DNA from: Bacteroidota bacterium
GTDB lineage: Bacteria; Bacteroidota; Bacteroidia; Chitinophagales; Chitinophagaceae
Direction: 5' to 3'
NCBI GenBank assembly: GCA_018267705.1
Contig: JAFDXX010000023.1
Location: 124,001 to 188,000, forward strand
Length of the DNA stretch: 64,000 nucleotides
Shown here: piece after piece, positions 56,238 through 64,000 of the stretch
Numbering within the stretch: position 1 is the stretch's first letter
How the letters are laid out: each line of letters opens with the position of its first letter
Translations under genes and position numbers: made by a program
Notes under the pieces: model-generated
The model's database searches: none
The model's input: only the letters and a program-made list of their open reading frames with translations
What the model was told of the DNA's origin: nothing

Positions 56238-56978
56238 ATGAAAAAACTTGCAATATTATTTTTCTTTTTAATAAGCATTATCCTAACCAATGCACAACAA
56301 ACATTTTTAAATTACGGGAAAATTGAATTTGAAAAAAAACTAAATAATTATAAAGAAATGGAAGGCGATAGTTGGTTAGAAAATATGAAAGATAAACTAC
56401 CACAATTTGCTACTACTTATTTTAATTTGTACTTTAAAGACGGGAAGACATTGTATGAAAAAGGAAAAGATAGTGATACAAAAGTTTCATTTTTTGGGAA
56501 TGATGGCAGCGATGAGGATATTATTTATACCGATCTTAAGCAACAAACATTTGTAAAAAAACAATCGGTATTTGAAGAAACTTATTTATTAAGCGATAGC
56601 ATTAGAAAAGTTGAATGGAAAATTACTAACGATACAAGAGATATTGCAGGGTTTGAATGCCATAAAGCAATTGGTAAAATTTTAGATTCAGTTTATATTA
56701 TTGCTTTTTATACTGATCAAATTATAACAAGTGGCGGCCCACTATCATATTGCAATTTACCCGGAATGATTTTAGGAGTTGCCATACCAAGATGTAATCT
56801 CACAATTTTTGCAACCAAAGTAGAATGGGTAGAACCTAATCCTGAAAAGATTTTGCCACCACCTGCAAAGGGTAAAATGAAAAAAATAGATTATTCAGGT
56901 TTAATGACTACGTTGCAAAAAAGCATGAAAGATTGGGGAAGTTATGGTAGGAAACGAGTTATAAATTTTATGTTATAA
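56238..56978 (+). CDS. GLPGLI-family secreted protein
   Basis: A 246-residue exported protein with a signal peptide (1-20, ending TNAQ) and the GLPGLI-family core, named after a G-L-P-G-L-I motif; here the motif is C172-N-L-P-G-M-I-L in GPLSYCNLPGMILGV. Other family marks are KVEWKITNDTRDIAGFECHKA (Cys141) and IIAFYTDQIITSGG. Three cysteines, Cys141, Cys172 and Cys186 (PRCNL), could form disulfides or bind a metal. Function of the family is unknown; it is found next to TonB-linked outer-membrane proteins as it is here, 16 nt downstream, suggesting a periplasmic or surface partner. Its end is 3 nt from the convergent GH13 gene. Confidence 0.87.
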   Translation: MKKLAILFFFLISIILTNAQQTFLNYGKIEFEKKLNNYKEMEGDSWLENMKDKLPQFATTYFNLYFKDGKTLYEKGKDSDTKVSFFGNDGSDEDIIYTDLKQQTFVKKQSVFEETYLLSDSIRKVEWKITNDTRDIAGFECHKAIGKILDSVYIIAFYTDQIITSGGPLSYCNLPGMILGVAIPRCNLTIFATKVEWVEPNPEKILPPPAKGKMKKIDYSGLMTTLQKSMKDWGSYGRKRVINFML

Positions 56979-56981
56979 ATA

Positions 56982-58814
56982 CTATTTCAATTCCAACACC
57001 CACATTGTTTGTGCAGGAATTGAAAATGTTTTCGACAATTTATATCCTGTGGCAATTTCTGTAGCAGAAGAAAAGTTTTTTGTTCTTTCTGCATAATCAC
57101 TCAGTGAAATATTTTTTACATTCGTATCTGTATTCATTACACACATAATTGTATTTTTTTCATCATATCTAAAATAAACATACAACCCATTGGATGGTAC
57201 ATATTGCATTAATTTACCCGTACGCAATGCACTTGTTTGTTTGCGATAGTTGGCTAAAATTTTAGTGTATTGTTGAATATATTTTTCATTACTGGTTAAA
57301 CCTTCTCCTGTAAAAGCATTCTTCTTATCCCCCTTCCAGCCACCCGGAAAATCTAGCCGAACATCTCCATCGTGTGGGTAACTTTTCCCTCCCATTAAAA
57401 TTTCTGTGCCATAATACAATTGCGGTATTCCTCGTGTAGTGAATAACCATGCTAAACCCATTTTTACTTTTGCAATACTACTATCAACAACCGAATAAAT
57501 ACGGGACATATCATGGTTATCTAAAAAAATTAAATTATTTAAAGGATGTTCATATAAGAAATCTAAACTCATAGTATTGTATAAACTATTTACACCATTT
57601 TGTTGTGTTAATGCAGGTTGAATGCCTTTAAATAAAATTTCAAAATCAATGGCTCCAGTTAAATTGCTTTTATATTTTGTATTAAGTTTATTAACTGTAA
57701 AATAAGCTTGATTAACTGCACCTTCGCACCAGTTCTCTCCTACCATTGTCATTTTTGGATATTCATCAGTTAATGCTTTATTACATTTATTCATAAAATT
57801 TAAATCAACATATTTATAAGTATCAATTCTCCAACCATCAACACCAAATTTTTCTACGCACCAAATAGCATGTTGAATTAAGAAATTGGCTACATATGGG
57901 TTTGATTGGTTTACATCGGGCATTTCTTTTGTAAACCAACCATCTGACATTTGTTTTTTATCTTTTTCAGAAGCATACGGATCAAAAAATACTTGCTCTT
58001 TATAATTTGGTTGTGTAAAAGTTGGCCATTGATGAATCCAATTTTTATTTGGAGGGTCTTGTTGCATCCAATGCCATAAACCAACATGATTATATACTGC
58101 ATCTTGCATTAGTTTCATTCCACGTTTGTGTAATTCATTGCTTAATTTTAAATAAGCTTCTTCTCCGCCTAAGCGTTTATCTATTTTATAATGATTTGTA
58201 AATGCATAGCCATGTTCGGTTCTGTTTGGCATATCATTTTCAATAACCGGAGTTAACCAAACTGTTGTTGCACCTATGTTTTGAATATAATTTAAATGAT
58301 TAATAATGCCTTGCAAATCTCCGCCATGTCGTAAATAAATAGAATCTCTGTTTAAACTTTGATCTTTATATTCTTCAACTCTATCATTACTTTCATCTCC
58401 ATTACTAAATCTATCCGGCATTAAGAAATATACAAAATCGTTTGAGTTAACGCCTTGAGCAAATGCAGTTCCATTGCCTTCTCTTCTTTTCTTTAGTTCC
58501 CATATAACAGCATGTGCTTTTGTTCCTGTAATAAATTCTATTGTTACATCTCCTTCTTTTGCTGTTGCTGCAATTTCAATATCAACAGCAACATATTTTC
58601 CATTCTCAAAGTCATGAATATTTTTTACAGTAATGCCCGGATATTTTATACTTATTTTTTCATTCTTAAAACCTTCGTATTCACCTTTTATTAATAACTG
58701 AACTTTATTATGTTTCATTCCAACCCACCAATTGGGTGGATACACTTCTGCATATTGTGCATGTAATGATAACTGAACTACAGTTAACAAGGTTAATAGA
58801 AATATTTTTTTCAT
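56982..58814 (-). CDS. Secreted GH13 alpha-amylase/neopullulanase (SusA-like)
   Basis: Exported alpha-glucan hydrolase of 610 residues: signal peptide 1-20 (MKKIFLLTLL start, ending LHAQ), an N-terminal cyclomaltodextrinase-type beta domain (about 22-115), the GH13 barrel and a C-terminal beta domain. Catalytic acids are the nucleophile Asp331 in VDGWRIDTYKY, the acid/base Glu360 in MVGENWCEG and Asp435 in FLDNHDMSR; DAVYNHVG is conserved region I. It is of the neopullulanase/cyclodextrinase group to which Bacteroides SusA belongs, acting on starch or maltodextrin pieces in the periplasm. It is 44 nt downstream of an SLC45-like transporter gene, which would import the products. Confidence 0.92.
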   Translation of the reverse strand: MKKIFLLTLLTVVQLSLHAQYAEVYPPNWWVGMKHNKVQLLIKGEYEGFKNEKISIKYPGITVKNIHDFENGKYVAVDIEIAATAKEGDVTIEFITGTKAHAVIWELKKRREGNGTAFAQGVNSNDFVYFLMPDRFSNGDESNDRVEEYKDQSLNRDSIYLRHGGDLQGIINHLNYIQNIGATTVWLTPVIENDMPNRTEHGYAFTNHYKIDKRLGGEEAYLKLSNELHKRGMKLMQDAVYNHVGLWHWMQQDPPNKNWIHQWPTFTQPNYKEQVFFDPYASEKDKKQMSDGWFTKEMPDVNQSNPYVANFLIQHAIWCVEKFGVDGWRIDTYKYVDLNFMNKCNKALTDEYPKMTMVGENWCEGAVNQAYFTVNKLNTKYKSNLTGAIDFEILFKGIQPALTQQNGVNSLYNTMSLDFLYEHPLNNLIFLDNHDMSRIYSVVDSSIAKVKMGLAWLFTTRGIPQLYYGTEILMGGKSYPHDGDVRLDFPGGWKGDKKNAFTGEGLTSNEKYIQQYTKILANYRKQTSALRTGKLMQYVPSNGLYVYFRYDEKNTIMCVMNTDTNVKNISLSDYAERTKNFSSATEIATGYKLSKTFSIPAQTMWVLELK

Positions 58815-58858
58815 AAAGTAGTCTTTGAGTTTAAAGTAATTAGAAATACTAATTCATT

Positions 58859-60208
58859 TTATTCAGTTTTCACTGTGTTTTTAATATCATTTTCTTTTAC
58901 AATGAAAGCACATACAATACCTGCAATAATTAATAAACAGCCGCCAACAAGTACAGCAGTTAATTTATCGTTGTGTAAGAAGTTTGTCATAATTTTTCCG
59001 AAGAATAAAGAAGCAATAATTTCGGGCAGTACAATAAAGAAATTAAAAATACCCATATAAATTCCCATTTTATCTTCAGGTATAACACCTGCCAACATTG
59101 AATATGGCATTGATAAAATAGATGCCCATGCAATGCCTACCATACTCATTGCAACATATAATAATGAAGGTTCTTGAATAAATTTAACGCTTATTAAACC
59201 TATTCCTCCAATTATTAAACAAAGGGTATGGGTGTATTTTTTCCCAATTTTACTTACCCAAAATGGTAAGGTAAATGCAAATAAAAAAGTAATTAAATTA
59301 AGTATGGCAGAAGTTGTATTTGCATATTCTAAACCTTGTGTATATACAGTACTATTGGTTACCGCATCTCCTTTAAAAATATCTGAAGCTACTCCGGTAC
59401 TATAATAAAACCACATTAAGAATAATCCAGGCCATGTAATAAAATTAACTAATGCCAATCGTTGCATTTGTTTTGGCATTAAAACAATTGAATTAAAAAT
59501 TTCTTTTATTCCGCCACCAAAACCTTTGTTGCTTTCTTTTATTTTATTTCTCCAATTTAAATCGCTTGGCGGATATTCTTTGCTGGTAACAATAGTGTAC
59601 ATAACTGCTATAAAAAAAACAGCTCCTCCAATATAAAAAGAAATTAATATGTTTTGTGGAATAGAACCGTTTACTTTATCTCTTGAAATATTAAACCACT
59701 CTACTAATTTTTGTGGTAAATAACCTGCAATAAATGAAGCCAATCCAATAAACATACTTTGCATTGCAAAACCAAATGAACGTTGTTTTTCATTTAGATT
59801 ATCTGCAACAAATGCTCTAAAAGGTTCCATGCTTATGTTAATGCAAGAATCTAATACCCATAATGTACCTGCTGCCATCCATACGGCTGATGAGTTGGGT
59901 AAGAAAAATAATGCAGCAGAACTTAATAAAGCACCTATTAAGAAATACGGTCTTCTTCTTCCTAAATATTTATTCCATGTTCTATCACTTAAATAACCAA
60001 TTATTGGTTGAATGATTAAGCCCGTCATTGGTGCTGCTAACCATAATCCGGGAATTTCTTCGGGCTTGGCTCCAAGAAATTCGTAGATGGCACTCATATT
60101 GCCCATTTGTAAACTCCAACCAAATTGAATTCCAAAAAAACCAAAGCACATGTTTAGAATTTGCCAGAAAGATAGTTTTGGCTTTATGCCGGTATAGGCT
60201 GTTGACAT
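58859..60208 (-). CDS. SLC45-like MFS transporter, probable maltose/maltodextrin uptake
   Basis: A 449-residue inner-membrane carrier with about 12 helices. It belongs to the MFS branch near GPH/SLC45 sugar transporters: motif A is GYLSDRTWNKYLGRRRPYF after helix 2, and the helix 1 segment has FGIQFGWSLQMGNMSAIYEFLGA. SLC45-type proteins carry sucrose or maltose, often with protons. The substrate is inferred from the neighbours: a periplasmic GH13 hydrolase follows it after 44 nt and glgC precedes it, so maltose, maltodextrin or glucose is likely. A glgC terminator at 60274-60294 suggests it starts a separate message. Confidence 0.85.
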   Translation of the reverse strand: MSTAYTGIKPKLSFWQILNMCFGFFGIQFGWSLQMGNMSAIYEFLGAKPEEIPGLWLAAPMTGLIIQPIIGYLSDRTWNKYLGRRRPYFLIGALLSSAALFFLPNSSAVWMAAGTLWVLDSCINISMEPFRAFVADNLNEKQRSFGFAMQSMFIGLASFIAGYLPQKLVEWFNISRDKVNGSIPQNILISFYIGGAVFFIAVMYTIVTSKEYPPSDLNWRNKIKESNKGFGGGIKEIFNSIVLMPKQMQRLALVNFITWPGLFLMWFYYSTGVASDIFKGDAVTNSTVYTQGLEYANTTSAILNLITFLFAFTLPFWVSKIGKKYTHTLCLIIGGIGLISVKFIQEPSLLYVAMSMVGIAWASILSMPYSMLAGVIPEDKMGIYMGIFNFFIVLPEIIASLFFGKIMTNFLHNDKLTAVLVGGCLLIIAGIVCAFIVKENDIKNTVKTE

Positions 60209-60273
60209 AGCAATTGTTTTAGAAAATCGTTAATGTGTATTATTTACACCGTTGTGAAAATAGCATAAAAAAA

Positions 60274-60294
60274 CATCCTTTTATTAAAAGGATG
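60274..60294 (-). terminator. Rho-independent terminator of glgC
   Basis: Perfect 9-bp stem (60274-60282 with 60286-60294, CATCCTTTT/AAAAGGATG), 3-nt loop, followed on the minus strand by seven Ts, 9 nt after the glgC stop. Confidence 0.85.
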
Positions 60295-60302
60295 CCCTTT
60301 TT

Positions 60303-61586
60303 TTAAATAACAAATCCATCGGGTAATATTGCCCCTTTTTTTACTACAACTATTCCATCTTTAACCGTATATAGTGGATGATCAATATTCTCTAAATGTT
60401 TTCCTCCATTAATTCTAATATCATTTCCTATTCGGCAATTTTTATCAATAATTGCATCTTTAATATAACACCTATCGCCAATGCCAATTTTAGGAATGCC
60501 TTTTGTTATATTTTCTTGCATTAGTTCTAAAGTTTCATAATAATCGTTACCCATAATGTAACTGTTTACAACTGTTGTTCCATGCCCAATTCTGGCTCTA
60601 ATGCCCACAACAGAGTTTTCTAACCTGCTGGCTAAAATGATTGAACCTTCTGCTATTAAAGTTTTTTCTAACGTTGTTCCACTAATTTTTGCGGGCGGTA
60701 GCATTCTTGCACGCGTGTAAACGGTATTAGTATTATCAAATAAATTGAAAGGCGGTAGTTCGTATGTTAAAGCCAAGTTTGCTTCAAAAAAAGAATAAAT
60801 ATTTCCTATATCTGTCCAATAACCATCGTATTGATAGCTTACTACATTATGTTTTACAATAGAATTAGGAATTATTTCTTTCCCAAAATCTGTTGCAGAT
60901 GGGTATTCATCCTTCAATAAATCAAATAAAACATTTTTATTAAAAACATAAATACCCATTGATGCTAAATATACTCTTCCTGCATTCAGCATTGCTTTAC
61001 CGGTGTCGCTAACCCATTCATTCAATACATCATTCTTAGGTTTTTCAATAAATGATGTGATTCTTTTTTCTTCATTGGTTTTCATAATACCAAATTCGGA
61101 AGCTTCTTTTGCTACTACGGGAATAGTTGCAATTGATATATCGGCACCTTTTTGTTTGTGCTCATTTATCATTTTTGTAAAATCCATTTGATACAATTGA
61201 TCTCCGCTAAGTATTAAAACATATTCATATTCTAAATTATGTATATGTCTTAATGATTGACGAACTGCATCGGCAGTACCTTGAAACCATCCGGAATTAT
61301 CGGGTGTTTGTTCGGCAGCCAAAATATCTACAAAGCCGGTGCTAAATGCACTAAAGTGATAAGTGTTTTTTATGTGTTTATTTAAAGAAGCAGAATTAAA
61401 TTGTGTTAATACAAACATTCTATTAATAGAACTATTCATGCAATTACTAATTGGAATATCTACCAATCGATATTTGCCTGCAATAGGTACTGCAGGTTTT
61501 GAACGAGCTGCAGTTAAAGGATATAATCTTGTACCGGCACCTCCGCCAAGTATGACTGCTATTACAGAATTTGTTAATGAAGACAT
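60303..61586 (-). CDS. glgC: Glucose-1-phosphate adenylyltransferase (ADP-glucose pyrophosphorylase)
   Basis: Makes ADP-glucose from ATP and glucose 1-phosphate, the committed and usually allosterically controlled step of glycogen synthesis. The 427-residue protein has the nucleotide-binding GGGAGTRLYPLTAARSKPAVP (about 14-34), FLVDIPISNC, the glucose-1-P site FIEKPK and a C-terminal left-handed beta-helix with hexapeptide repeats (SVVGIRARIGHGTTV, DAIIDKNCRIGNDI). The ATG at 61586 is chosen; a TTG 6 nt upstream adds two residues. It is downstream of glgA on the same strand (84-nt gap with a weak hairpin) and ends at a strong terminator. Confidence 0.96.
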   Translation of the reverse strand: MSSLTNSVIAVILGGGAGTRLYPLTAARSKPAVPIAGKYRLVDIPISNCMNSSINRMFVLTQFNSASLNKHIKNTYHFSAFSTGFVDILAAEQTPDNSGWFQGTADAVRQSLRHIHNLEYEYVLILSGDQLYQMDFTKMINEHKQKGADISIATIPVVAKEASEFGIMKTNEEKRITSFIEKPKNDVLNEWVSDTGKAMLNAGRVYLASMGIYVFNKNVLFDLLKDEYPSATDFGKEIIPNSIVKHNVVSYQYDGYWTDIGNIYSFFEANLALTYELPPFNLFDNTNTVYTRARMLPPAKISGTTLEKTLIAEGSIILASRLENSVVGIRARIGHGTTVVNSYIMGNDYYETLELMQENITKGIPKIGIGDRCYIKDAIIDKNCRIGNDIRINGGKHLENIDHPLYTVKDGIVVVKKGAILPDGFVI

Positions 61587-61648
61587 AGCCAATATTTATG
61601 TTAATTGATAATTTTTATTTACAGTTAAAACTAATGTTATTAATTTAT

Positions 61649-61671
61649 AATTGCATTGATTAAATGCAATT
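61649..61671 (-). terminator. Weak hairpin between glgA and glgC
   Basis: Perfect 9-bp AT-rich stem (61649-61657 with 61663-61671, AATTGCATT/AATGCAATT), 5-nt loop, starting at the glgA stop codon. The following minus-strand sequence has only a broken T stretch, so it may be a partial terminator or an mRNA stability element. Confidence 0.35.
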
Positions 61672-63089
61672 TATTTTATAGACTGATATAAATTAATGTA
61701 TTGTTGAACTGTGTCTTCCCAGCTATGATTAATTTGCATAATATGTTGCCGCATCCACTTCATATGTGTTTCATCTTTATACACACTAATTGCACGGCTT
61801 GCGGAATAATGAATATCGGCAACAGTTGCATTATTAAACCTAATGCCAAAACCTTCCCATTCTCCCATATCTGTAACTGTATCTTGTAAACCTCCTGTGC
61901 TTCTTACCATTGGTATAGTGCCATAACGTAAAGCATACATTTGGTTTAAACCGCAAGGTTCTACGCGACTGGGCATTAATAAAAAATCTGCACCGGCATA
62001 CATTTGGTGTGATAATGCTTCTTTAAACCCGTTTTCAAAATGGTAGTAACCCGGAAAATTTCCATTTATATTGGTTAATTCCCATTCAATATGCGGATCG
62101 CCATTTCCTAAAACTAAAAAGCTTACTTCATTTTTCATTGCATTTAGAATGGTTAATAAAGCGTTCGGTAAAATATCGGCTGCTTTTTCTCCTACCAATC
62201 TTCCAATAAAAACTATTAATGGAACATTTTCGTTTAAGTTAAATTGCTGACATAAAATTTTTTTATTTTTTTTCTTGCCTGTTTTTAAACTTGTTGTTTT
62301 ATAATGATATTTTATTAGGGGGTCGGTATGCGGATTCCATACTTCATTATCAATTCCATTTAGTATTCCGCTGCATTTGCCTTGTTCATATTCAAATAAT
62401 TTTTCTAAGCCATTGCTATTGTATTTCAGTTCATTCATATAACTCTGGCTTACTGTAGTTACTTTCCACGCACATTTTATGGCAGATGCTAATGGATTAA
62501 TAGTGTTACCCCAATCTAATTCTCCCCACTTCCATGTATCCCATTCGGGAATGTATATGCTTTTGTCCCATCCCATCCAACCTTGATATTGTGCATTATG
62601 AATAGTAAGTATGGTAGGTATGTTTTGAAGTTTATTTTTATACGCATAACAATTTTTCATCATAAATGGAATTAACCCTGTATGATGATCGTGACAATGC
62701 ACTATATCGGGAGCATGTTCCCAATGATTCATCCAATGTACAAATGCAATTTGAAAAGCGGTGAACCTTTCACTATCATCATCATAACCATAAATTTTTT
62801 CTCTGTCTAATAATCCGTTTATATCTATTAAGTATAAATCGAAACCTAATTTGTTATGGCGTTCTTTAATGATGGTGTAATCAAAAAAATAATTACCCAT
62901 ATTAGTACTTCCTTTAAAATCTACATCCCATTCATTTTCATATAAAAATTTAGAGCGGTACATGGGCATTATTACTTTGGCATAATGCCCTGCTTTGACT
63001 TGATATTTTGGTAATGCACCAACCACATCTCCCAAACCACCTGCTTTTGCCACCGGATAACATTCTGCACTAATATGAATTATTTCCAT
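61671..63089 (-). CDS. glgA: Glycogen synthase
   Basis: GT5 enzyme that extends alpha-1,4-glucan chains with ADP-glucose. The 472-residue protein has the ADP-glucose-binding motif with Lys15 in VAKAGGLGDVVGALP, the HCHDHHTGLIPFM acceptor segment, the C-terminal GT-B domain with PLIVFIGRLVGEKAADIL, and the donor site SRVEPCGLNQMYALRYGTIPMVRSTGGLQDTV. The N-terminus MEIIHISAECYPVAKAGG is standard. It leads the glgA-glgC pair on the minus strand. A very strong hairpin separates it from the upstream sugar transporter gene, so it probably has its own promoter in the gap 63090-63140, where I see no clear TAnnTTTG. Confidence 0.96.
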   Translation of the reverse strand: MEIIHISAECYPVAKAGGLGDVVGALPKYQVKAGHYAKVIMPMYRSKFLYENEWDVDFKGSTNMGNYFFDYTIIKERHNKLGFDLYLIDINGLLDREKIYGYDDDSERFTAFQIAFVHWMNHWEHAPDIVHCHDHHTGLIPFMMKNCYAYKNKLQNIPTILTIHNAQYQGWMGWDKSIYIPEWDTWKWGELDWGNTINPLASAIKCAWKVTTVSQSYMNELKYNSNGLEKLFEYEQGKCSGILNGIDNEVWNPHTDPLIKYHYKTTSLKTGKKKNKKILCQQFNLNENVPLIVFIGRLVGEKAADILPNALLTILNAMKNEVSFLVLGNGDPHIEWELTNINGNFPGYYHFENGFKEALSHQMYAGADFLLMPSRVEPCGLNQMYALRYGTIPMVRSTGGLQDTVTDMGEWEGFGIRFNNATVADIHYSASRAISVYKDETHMKWMRQHIMQINHSWEDTVQQYINLYQSIK

Positions 63090-63140
63090 AATATATAATT
63101 GAATGAAATTGTTTAATTAAAGAATATTTTCTTCGTAAAA

Positions 63141-63184
63141 AGTAAAGGTCAAAGATAAAACATGTTTCATCTTTGACCTTTACT
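63141..63184 (-). terminator. Long perfect hairpin after the FucP-like transporter gene
   Basis: A perfect 16-bp stem (63141-63156 with 63169-63184, AGTAAAGGTCAAAGAT / ATCTTTGACCTTTACT) whose loop contains the 10-nt palindrome AAACATGTTT. It is 22 nt after the transporter stop and followed on the minus strand by TTTTTACG. It is longer than most terminators in this window. Confidence 0.8.
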
Positions 63185-63205
63185 AAAGTAGAATTAAATT
63201 GAATA

Positions 63206-64000
63206 TTAAGATGCTTTAAGTGTTTTGCCTATTTTATGTCCTGAAACAGCAAAATATAAAATAAACAAATAGCAAGGTACCATAATCCAAAACGCATTTT
63301 GCAAACCTATTTTTGGATTCTGTCCTAAGCTTGCCCATATTCTTGGTAGAATGGCACCGCCTGCAATACCTATAATTAACAAGGCAGAACCTGTTTTTGT
63401 ATATTTTCCTAAACCATCAATAGCTAATGGCCAAATGGCAGGCCATACCAAAGCATTTGCTATACCTAACAATGCAATACATAAAACCGAAGTATAACCA
63501 GTAGTAAAAATTGCAGCAACAGTAAATACTACACCCAATATTGCAGAAATTTTAAGTGCAGTTGCCTGTGAAATAAAATTAGGTATAGCAATAATTCCTA
63601 ATATATAACCTATCAGCATGCTTATCATAGTATATGTAGTAAAATGTTTAGCAACATCTAAACTAATACCAATAGAACTGCCATATAGTTGAATAATATC
63701 TCCTGCCATTACTTCAACACCAACATATAAGAATAAAGCAATAAAACCCAACCACAAATATGTATAGCTGAAAATATTTTTATTATTTTGTAATGAATTG
63801 ATTTCTGTTTCTTCTTCACCCTCTGCTTTTACTTCCGGAAGGTGAGCAAAATAAATAAACACTGCCAATAATACTAAAACTATAGATATAATAACATAAG
63901 GCATTATTACACGTGATGCCAATATATTCAACTCTGCAATTTTTTGGGTTTGGTTCATTGTTAATAACTTCGTTTTAAATTCATCAGCACCTTTAAGTAC
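63206..64000 (-). CDS. FucP/glucose-galactose MFS transporter, partial (C-terminal half)
   Basis: The reading frame stays open without a stop to the window end at 64000, where it reads VLKGADEFKTKLLT before the internal Met at 63958, so the true start is outside. The visible 264 residues hold about seven helices of the FucP-type (FHS) MFS family: helix 6 (VIISIVLVLLAVFIYF), a charged central loop (EVKAEGEEETEINS), then FSYTYLWLGFIALFLYVGVEVMAGD, which is the family mark before helix 8, and NALVWPAIWPLAIDGLGKYT. Full-length relatives have about 430-450 residues and import glucose, galactose or fucose with protons. It lies just upstream of glgA on the same strand. Confidence 0.85.
   Translation of the reverse strand, partial: VLKGADEFKTKLLTMNQTQKIAELNILASRVIMPYVIISIVLVLLAVFIYFAHLPEVKAEGEEETEINSLQNNKNIFSYTYLWLGFIALFLYVGVEVMAGDIIQLYGSSIGISLDVAKHFTTYTMISMLIGYILGIIAIPNFISQATALKISAILGVVFTVAAIFTTGYTSVLCIALLGIANALVWPAIWPLAIDGLGKYTKTGSALLIIGIAGGAILPRIWASLGQNPKIGLQNAFWIMVPCYLFILYFAVSGHKIGKTLKAS

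Noticed and set aside
1..64000. Defence systems, prophage, insertion sequences, tRNA genes and integrons
   Set aside because: No nuclease, methylase-restriction, toxin-antitoxin, transposase or phage genes are encoded, gaps are too short or lack cloverleaf structure, and base composition is even.

Overview
The window comes from a low-GC member of the Bacteroidota, most likely the order Chitinophagales (family Chitinophagaceae or close). The evidence is the short SigA-type RpoD, TonB-linked outer-membrane proteins with carboxypeptidase-regulatory N-termini, a GLPGLI protein, a PKD protein with a C-terminal T9SS sorting signal, a DUF6089 protein, a DUF2027-Smr protein, near-absence of Shine-Dalgarno sequences and TAnnTTTG-like promoter elements. 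Base and codon use look even throughout. I see no insertion sequence, prophage, CRISPR array, tRNA or rRNA. This is ordinary chromosome, densely packed with about 48 protein genes plus the RNase P RNA.

Region by region. 1-5.5 kb: lgt, a TonB-dependent receptor-like barrel, and a repeat-rich secreted protein co-transcribed with gyrA. 5.5-9.9 kb: gyrA, rnpB and a DUF2027-Smr protein. 9.9-13.8 kb: a 1297-residue adhesin-like protein with about 13 PKD repeats. 14-18 kb: polyprenyl synthase, amino acid permease and a membrane-anchored AraC regulator in one minus-strand run. 18-19.7 kb: a small outer-membrane protein, a YhhQ queuosine-precursor transporter and a small membrane protein. 19.7-29.3 kb: a surface-glycan region with a YfhO-type membrane protein, five glycosyltransferases (GT4, GT2, GT8-like, GT9, GT2) and three methyltransferases, arranged as short operons on alternating strands. 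29.3-34.3 kb: mqnA (futalosine route to menaquinone), purB, a DUF885 peptidase-like protein and a dipeptide epimerase. 34.4-41 kb: a DPE2-type 4-alpha-glucanotransferase, a GT4, a diheme c-type cytochrome, trxB and rpoD. 41.3-47.2 kb: threonine aldolase-pgi-GNAT operon, a DUF6089 protein, holA and a PolB-like exonuclease. 47.3-56.9 kb: an unknown coiled-coil membrane protein, a sensor histidine kinase, glgB, an S10 carboxypeptidase, and a TonB-linked barrel with its GLPGLI partner. 57-64 kb: a glycogen/maltodextrin locus (secreted GH13, SLC45-like transporter, glgC, glgA, and the C-terminal part of a FucP-like sugar transporter that runs off the window end).

The clearest functional theme is alpha-glucan metabolism. 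GlgC, GlgA and GlgB build glycogen, the DPE2-type MalQ rearranges maltose and maltodextrin, and a secreted GH13 enzyme with an MFS transporter appears to feed outside maltodextrin in. No SusC/SusD pair lies beside them. The second theme is cell-envelope construction: glycosyltransferases, Lgt, outer-membrane barrels and a T9SS-exported adhesin. I did not find a clearly new multi-gene system. The most interesting leads are the receptor-GLPGLI pair, the SusCD-free maltodextrin arrangement, lineage-specific replacement of Lgt key residues, and start codons placed almost directly after promoter elements.
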